From contig NZ_AYYT01000001.1 of assembly GCF_001435955.1 (NCBI RefSeq), positions 180,106 through 244,105 on the forward strand: a stretch of DNA of 64,000 nucleotides, read 5' to 3'. This DNA comes from Ligilactobacillus salivarius DSM 20555 = ATCC 11741. GTDB taxonomy: Bacteria > Bacillota > Bacilli > Lactobacillales > Lactobacillaceae. Position 1 is the first letter of the stretch, and each line of letters begins with the position of its first letter. The notes under the pieces are model-generated. The model did not search any database and was not told the DNA's origin. It was given only the letters and a program-made list of their open reading frames with translations. Below are positions 59,229-64,000 of the stretch, one piece after another. Both the position numbers and the translations under genes were made by a program.

Positions 59229-61259
59229 CTAATCAATAATTTCCTCTTGGGCAAACTGTCTATTCAAATACTTGATTAATTCAAAATTCTCTTCCCTTGT
59301 TTCAAAATTAGGACTAAAAACAACATTATGAGCTTCCTCTTGAGCAACTTGTAATATATTCAAATTTACTACTGGATCCCCCACTTTAAATTCAGGTAAA
59401 CCTGACTGCTTTTTCCCTAGAACTTCACCAGGACCTCGCAATTCTAAATCTTTTTGCGAAATTAAGAATCCATCATTAGTTTCCGTCATTATTTTCATAC
59501 GTTCTTTACCATACTCACTCTTAGGATCTGCCACTAAAATACAATATGATTCCTTACTACCACGTCCTACCCTTCCGCGAAGTTGGTGTAATTGAGCTAG
59601 ACCAAATCTATCTGCATCCAAAATGATCATTACAGTAGCGTTAGGAACATCTACCCCTACCTCAATAACAGTCGTAGAAACAAGGATGGAAACCTCTTTA
59701 TTTTTAAAAGCTTGCATGGCCTGCTCTTTTTCATTAGCATCCATCTTCCCATGTAATAATGCTACTTTTTCAGAACCAAAGTATTCTTTTGCCTTCTCAA
59801 AAACTTCTTCTGCATTTTGTAAATCTAATAATTCAGATTCTTCTACCAAAGGGGAAATAATATAGGCTTGTGTTCCTAATTCGAGCTGTCTTTTAACGAA
59901 TTCAAATACATTTTTTACTTGTTTCTTCTTAACCCAGCTTGTTTTAACAGGTTGTCTCCCTTTTGGAAGTTCATCTATTATAGACACATCCATCTCACCG
60001 TACGTAGTGATTGCTAATGTACGAGGGATAGGAGTAGCAGTCATAGCTAAAATTTCAGGATTAACTCCTTTTTTCCTTAAAATTCTTCTCTGATTAACAC
60101 CAAACCTGTGTTGTTCATCAGTTATAGCTAATCCTAAATTGTGAAATTCAATATTATCTTGGATAACAGCATGTGTTCCAATGACAATATCAATATCACC
60201 ATTTTTTAAATGCTTTAATAATTCTCTCTTAACTTTTACTCTGCTCAATGAAGAACTTGTCATTAAAGCTACACTTATCCCATATTGCTCAAATAAATTA
60301 GCTAATTTTTCTGCATGTTGCTGAGCTAATATTTCCGTTGGAGCCATTAATACTGCTTGCAAACCTGCAGTTACTGTAGCATACATAGCAATTGCAGCAA
60401 TAATAGTCTTACCGGATCCAACATCACCCTGTAGCAATCTATTCATATGATTTGGACTTAACATATCTGCACAAATTTCATTTACTACTCTTTTTTGTGC
60501 TTTCGTTAATTCAAAAGGCAATCCTTTAATGAACTCTTTCAATTTCTCATTATTATACTTAATCCTCAACCCCATATTTTTATGATTATCCCTTTTTAAA
60601 AGTTGAAGACCAGCTTCAAAACTAAAAAATTCATCAAATATTGCACTTCTTCTAGCCAAATCTGCCTCTTTTTTCGTCGAAGGAAAATGCATATCATGAA
60701 TCATTTGCTTTCTATTCTCTAAATGATATTTTATACGAATGCTTTCAGGAACAACATCTCTAATATAGGAATTATATTCTTCATATGCTTGTTTTACTAA
60801 TTGCTTAACTACACTTTCCTTGATATCTTCAGATGAACGATATACTCCCACAAAATCATTAGTCTTTCTTGAGATTATCTTTATACCAGATAAACTTTGT
60901 CTCAAAGCATCATATTTGCCATATACAGCTAGTTCTTGTCCTGTAGTTACCTGTTTTGATATCCATGGTTGATTAAAAAATGTTACACCAATCACGTCAT
61001 GATTAATTAATAACTTAAAATTTAACCTACTCTTTTTTCTACCAAATCTTACTAAAATAGGTTCAGATGCCACTATTCCTTTTAGTGTAACTTTTTCTTG
61101 ACTATTTATCTCTTCTAAATTTTTGACCGCAATATCGTTATATCTAAAAGGATAGAATGTCAATAAATCTTCAATCGTATTAACTCCTAATTTATTAAGA
61201 GCCTGTATCTTCTTAGGACCAACACCTCGTAAAACTCCGACTGAATCACCCAAATTCAC
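59229..61259 (-). CDS. recG: ATP-dependent DNA helicase RecG
   Basis: Branch-migration helicase of 676 residues for fork rescue. The N-terminal wedge (oligonucleotide fold) precedes helicase motifs I GDVGSGKTIIA and II ITDEQHR (a DEQH-box), followed by MTATPIPR, and the C-terminal QLRGRVGRG. The longest frame starts at 61268, but the GTG at 61259 lies eight bases after AAGGGG; I choose it. A weak terminator separates it from fakA. The start is the only uncertain point. Confidence 0.95.
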   Translation of the reverse strand: MNLGDSVGVLRGVGPKKIQALNKLGVNTIEDLLTFYPFRYNDIAVKNLEEINSQEKVTLKGIVASEPILVRFGRKKSRLNFKLLINHDVIGVTFFNQPWISKQVTTGQELAVYGKYDALRQSLSGIKIISRKTNDFVGVYRSSEDIKESVVKQLVKQAYEEYNSYIRDVVPESIRIKYHLENRKQMIHDMHFPSTKKEADLARRSAIFDEFFSFEAGLQLLKRDNHKNMGLRIKYNNEKLKEFIKGLPFELTKAQKRVVNEICADMLSPNHMNRLLQGDVGSGKTIIAAIAMYATVTAGLQAVLMAPTEILAQQHAEKLANLFEQYGISVALMTSSSLSRVKVKRELLKHLKNGDIDIVIGTHAVIQDNIEFHNLGLAITDEQHRFGVNQRRILRKKGVNPEILAMTATPIPRTLAITTYGEMDVSIIDELPKGRQPVKTSWVKKKQVKNVFEFVKRQLELGTQAYIISPLVEESELLDLQNAEEVFEKAKEYFGSEKVALLHGKMDANEKEQAMQAFKNKEVSILVSTTVIEVGVDVPNATVMIILDADRFGLAQLHQLRGRVGRGSKESYCILVADPKSEYGKERMKIMTETNDGFLISQKDLELRGPGEVLGKKQSGLPEFKVGDPVVNLNILQVAQEEAHNVVFSPNFETREENFELIKYLNRQFAQEEIID

Positions 61260-61285
61260 CAACATCACCCCTTTTAAAATCTACT

Positions 61286-61323
61286 TAAAAAGGAGCAAAA
61301 GAACTCATATCTCCCACTCCTTT
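61286..61323 (-). terminator. Probable terminator of asp23-fakA
   Basis: 7-bp AAAGGAG/CTCCTTT stem (61323-61317 with 61295-61289) with a 21-nt loop and a T-rich run on the minus strand. Confidence 0.6.
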
Positions 61324-61339
61324 AAAATAATAAAATATT

Positions 61340-63040
61340 TTACTCAACAGAAATTAGATAAGGATAAACAGGTTGATCTCCTTCATGAATCTCTACTTCT
61401 AAGTCATCATCGATGTCAAGAATTGCCTGCTCAATTTCTTTAGCTTCAGCTTCATTACCATCTTCACCATAAATGATAGTTACAACTTCACTATCATCAT
61501 CAAGCATTGATTCTACCATTGAAATTGCAGCAGTTTTAGAATCACTAGCAGTAACTGTAATATCTCCATCCACAATTCCCATATAATCGTCCTTTTTAAT
61601 TTCCTTACCATTTAGAGTTGTATCTCTAACTGCGATCGTTACTTGACCAGATTTCACAGAAGATATATTTTCTTCCATATCTGTTACGTTATCTTCAAGA
61701 TCCATATCCGGATTGAATGCAAATATTCCTGACAATCCCTCCAAAACAGATCTAGATTGTACAACCTTAACAGGAATATCTACTAATTCAGTTGCTTGCT
61801 TAGCAGCTAGGAATATATTTTTGTTGTTAGGGAAAATAATGAATTTCTTAGCTGAACTAGCAGAGATAATATCAACAAAATCTTGTGTACTTGGGTTCAT
61901 TGTTTGACCACCATCTAAGATATCTGTTGCACCTAAACTAATAAATAAGTCTTTCAATCCTTTTCCAGAAACAACTGTTAATATTCCATAATCGCCAGCA
62001 TTCTTTCTAGCATCAGCTAACTTCTTAGCTTCTACATCATCTTTATTATTATCTTCATCTTTTTCAAGAATAGTTTCATGTTGTAATCGCATGTTGTCAA
62101 CTTTAACCTTGATTAAAGAACCGAATTCTTGACCGTAGGATAAAACTTTGCCTGGATGTTCAGTATGTACATGAACCTTAACAACTTCATCATCCGCAAT
62201 TACTAGTAAAGAGTCTCCAATTTCAGCCAAATGATTTCTAAATTTATCGTACTCAAATTCTTGGTCTACTAAGCGCCCTGCACCTAACTTTACCATTATT
62301 TCAGTACAGTAACCATATTTAATATCCTCTGTATGTAACTGACTTTGGACACTCTTATGATGTTCAGCATTTACCATTTCGTCCATTTCTTCTACATTAG
62401 GTACATGCTCATCATCGGTAATATTTCCTGATAAAGCTTCATAGAAACCTTCATATACAAATGTTAGCCCTTGACCACCAGAATCCACTACACCTACTTC
62501 TTTTAAAACCGGTAAAAGTTCTGGAGTTGTTGCCAATGCTTGCTTAGCAGCTTCATAAGTTGCTTCCATGACTTCAACACAATCATCTGTATTTTTTACT
62601 GTATTTCTAGCAGCTTCAGCAGCTTTACGAGCAACTGTTAAAATAGTTCCTTCAGTTGGTTTCATAACTGCTTTATATGCAGTCTCAACTCCACTTGTAA
62701 TTGCATCTGCTAAATCTTGAGCTGTTAAATTTTCTTTTTTAGCCATACTCTTGCTAAAACCACGAAAAATTTGAGATAAAATAACACCTGAATTACCTCT
62801 AGCACCCATCAACAAACCTTTGGCTAAAGCTATTCCTAGGTCTCCTACCTTAGTAGATGTTGATTCTGAAACATATTTATATCCACTAGCTAGGGATAAA
62901 CTCATATTAGTTCCCGTATCACCATCAGGAACTGGAAAAACATTTAACGAATTAATAAATTCAGCATTTTTATTTAACTTATTAGAACTTGTCAGTACCA
63001 TTTTTCGGAACTCTGACTCAGTAATCTTAGCGACTTTCAA
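61340..63040 (-). CDS. fakA: Fatty acid kinase ATP-binding subunit FakA (DAK2 domain)
   Basis: A 566-residue protein of the YloV/FakA family. The N-terminal DhaL-type domain carries INSLNVFPVPDGDTGTNMS, with metal-binding Asp residues, then GMRGNSGVILSQI-like ARGNSGV; the C-terminal half is a FakA-specific domain. It phosphorylates fatty acids with a FakB carrier so that they enter phospholipids via PlsX/PlsY, which are near. Translation starts at TTG 63040, ten bases after AAGGAGG. It is 42 bp after asp23. No FakB gene is in the window. Confidence 0.9.
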   Translation of the reverse strand: MKVAKITESEFRKMVLTSSNKLNKNAEFINSLNVFPVPDGDTGTNMSLSLASGYKYVSESTSTKVGDLGIALAKGLLMGARGNSGVILSQIFRGFSKSMAKKENLTAQDLADAITSGVETAYKAVMKPTEGTILTVARKAAEAARNTVKNTDDCVEVMEATYEAAKQALATTPELLPVLKEVGVVDSGGQGLTFVYEGFYEALSGNITDDEHVPNVEEMDEMVNAEHHKSVQSQLHTEDIKYGYCTEIMVKLGAGRLVDQEFEYDKFRNHLAEIGDSLLVIADDEVVKVHVHTEHPGKVLSYGQEFGSLIKVKVDNMRLQHETILEKDEDNNKDDVEAKKLADARKNAGDYGILTVVSGKGLKDLFISLGATDILDGGQTMNPSTQDFVDIISASSAKKFIIFPNNKNIFLAAKQATELVDIPVKVVQSRSVLEGLSGIFAFNPDMDLEDNVTDMEENISSVKSGQVTIAVRDTTLNGKEIKKDDYMGIVDGDITVTASDSKTAAISMVESMLDDDSEVVTIIYGEDGNEAEAKEIEQAILDIDDDLEVEIHEGDQPVYPYLISVE

Positions 63041-63082
63041 ATTAAAATTATCCTCCTTGGCAGTCTAGATTCCAAAATATAT

Positions 63083-63445
63083 TTAATCTCCAATAACACG
63101 TACACCTTGTACAATGACGTTAACCGACTCAGCTTTAACTCCAAGCATAGATTCTAAATTATATTTTACTTTGCTTTGTACATTACGACATACTTCAGAA
63201 ATTTTTGTACCATAACCTGCAATAATATAAACGTCAATAGCTACTCCATCTTCTTGTTGGCGAACAACTACACCCTTGGAATAATTATCACGACGTAAAA
63301 TTTCATTTAAATTATCACGAATTTGATTCTTACTAGCCATGCCAACAATACCGAAAATTTCAGTAGCAGCTCCACCAACAACTGTTGCAATAACATCATT
63401 GGAAATATCAATATTACCTAATTGGTTTTGAATTTTTACAGCCAT
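63083..63445 (-). CDS. Asp23/Gls24 family protein
   Basis: A 120-residue protein (YloU-like) of the alkaline-shock family. I use the ATG at 63445 (MAVKIQNQLGNIDIS), which follows AAGGAGG, rather than the longer frame at 63511. VIATVVGGAATEIFGIVGMAS and VDVYIIAGYGTKISEVCRNVQ are typical. Members are membrane-associated envelope-stress proteins. Cotranscription with fakA is conserved in Firmicutes. Confidence 0.9.
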   Translation of the reverse strand: MAVKIQNQLGNIDISNDVIATVVGGAATEIFGIVGMASKNQIRDNLNEILRRDNYSKGVVVRQQEDGVAIDVYIIAGYGTKISEVCRNVQSKVKYNLESMLGVKAESVNVIVQGVRVIGD

Positions 63446-63592
63446 AATATATAGCCTCCTTAACTGATTGGCATTCATACAAATAATTATTCTATCATAT
63501 TTATGATACAATTAAAATCATCTTTAAACCAGAATATTTTATCTGATTATCAAAAAATTATCTATTTTGAAGTCATTTTATTCAAATAAAGG

Positions 63593-63614
63593 TGTAAAGT
63601 AAATTAACTTTACA
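63593..63614. promoter_or_regulatory. Palindrome between asp23 and rpmB
   Basis: TGTAAAGT (63593-63600) and ACTTTACA (63607-63614), a perfect 8-bp dyad with a 6-bp spacer, in the divergent intergenic region. It looks like an operator; I do not recognise the factor. The other bases of this 260-bp region hold no gene. Confidence 0.45.
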
Positions 63615-63709
63615 AAAAAATGTTGCAATCATTCTCTATCTATGATAATTTTATTTAGTGGATAAGCATTTTTTGCTTTATTTGAGATTGAAATGGAGGA
63701 TATATAACA

Positions 63710-63895
63710 ATGGCAAAAGATTTTGTTACAGGTCGTAAGACAACTTTTGGTAAGAAACGTTCTCACGCTTTGAACCAAACAAATCGTAGCTGGAAGCCAA
63801 ACTTGCAAAAAGTTCGTATTTTAGTTGATGGTAAGCCTAAGAAAGTTTGGGTTTCAACTCGTGCTTTGAAGTCTGGCAAGGTTACTCGTGTCTAA
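63710..63895 (+). CDS. rpmB: 50S ribosomal protein L28
   Basis: A 61-residue basic protein. [21 protein letters not shown] and the C-terminal [11 protein letters not shown] are the family signature. The ATG is preceded by GGAGG at an ordinary distance. There are no Cys pairs, so it is the zinc-free form. It is divergent from asp23. Confidence 0.97.
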   Translation: MAKDFVTGRKTTFGKKRSHALNQTNRSWKPNLQKVRILVDGKPKKVWVSTRALKSGKVTRV

Positions 63896-63923
63896 TAGAT
63901 AACAAGTAATATACTAAAAAAAT

Positions 63924-63965
63924 AAAGGTCATAATGTTTCGAATTGAAGCATTATGACCTTTTAC
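63924..63965 (+). terminator. Terminator of rpmB
   Basis: A perfect 13-bp stem (AAAGGTCATAATG at 63924-63936 and its complement at 63950-63962) and a T-run. Confidence 0.93.
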
Positions 63966-64000
63966 TTTTAATCGGTTGTATAATATTTAGGACTGATAAT

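Noticed and set aside
58771..59232. 153-codon plus-strand frame opposite plsX
   Set aside because: Shadow of plsX; its hydrophobic look comes from the complementary codons.
1..64000. CRISPR array, intact insertion sequence, replication origin or rRNA operon
   Set aside because: No regularly spaced repeats, no transposase reading frame, no DnaA-box cluster and no rRNA sequence were seen.

Overview
The window is about 64 kb of AT-rich chromosome (roughly one third G+C by eye) from a low-GC Gram-positive bacterium, almost certainly a member of the Lactobacillaceae. Supporting signs are strong AGGAGG-type ribosome binding sites, the RNase J1/J2 pair with RpoY, pyruvate carboxylase next to FtsW, Asp23-FakA, and a mannose-family PTS with a fused IIAB subunit. 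The gene set and low GC resemble the Ligilactobacillus salivarius group, but genus cannot be proved from the sequence alone. Nearly everything is core chromosome. I see no intact insertion sequence, prophage or CRISPR array, only one decayed integrase end. LAYOUT. 1-5.7 kb: 5'-part of argS behind a T-box leader (minus strand); a divergent HAD nucleotidase, a DUF2187 protein and a tRNA-Gly(CCC); then an intergenic stretch with a Fur-type box and hairpins, a LysR regulator, and a divergent cardiolipin synthase. 5.7-16.7 kb: a membrane acyltransferase, then the purine operon purC-S-Q-L-F-M-N-H-D (minus strand), which takes PRPP-derived intermediates to IMP; purE, purK and purB are not in the window. 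17-24.2 kb: sepM-coaD-rsmD-ylbG, then ftsW-pycA. 24.5-27.3 kb: manXYZ mannose PTS with its own promoter and a possible cre site. 27.6-31.6 kb: typA, and an operon made of a catalytically dead lactate-dehydrogenase-like protein, a UPF0223 protein and an inositol-monophosphatase. 31.7-43.7 kb: def, a small membrane protein, rpoY-rnjA (plus strand), gnd, clpX, tig, tuf, a TPR-like protein and rnjB. 43.8-50.3 kb: dapA, rpsO and rpsT (divergent), an integrase remnant, rplS, an amino acid permease, a GNAT acetyltransferase, trmD-rimM, khpA and rpsP. 50.4-63.9 kb: the SRP/cell-cycle/lipid block ffh-ylxM-ftsY-smc-rnc-acpP-plsX-recG-fakA-asp23, then divergent rpmB at the right edge. HOW THE GENES WORK TOGETHER. 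The window holds translation and protein targeting (argS, six ribosomal proteins, tuf, trmD, rimM, rsmD, ffh, ftsY, def, tig), RNA decay (rnjA, rnjB, rnc), central metabolism (pycA, gnd, manXYZ), purine synthesis, envelope and lipid functions (cls, plsX, acpP, fakA, ftsW) and chromosome maintenance (smc, recG). Most transcription units end in obvious intrinsic terminators, several of them bidirectional. Several genes appear to start at TTG or at internal ATGs that fit the Shine-Dalgarno spacing better than the longest open frame; these starts were corrected where the sequence decides. No obviously new multi-gene system was found. The best leads are a Fur-box-driven candidate small RNA, the dehydrogenase pseudoenzyme, the integrase remnant beside rpsT, and the repeated TTGT(C/G)TAA motif in front of rpoY-rnjA.
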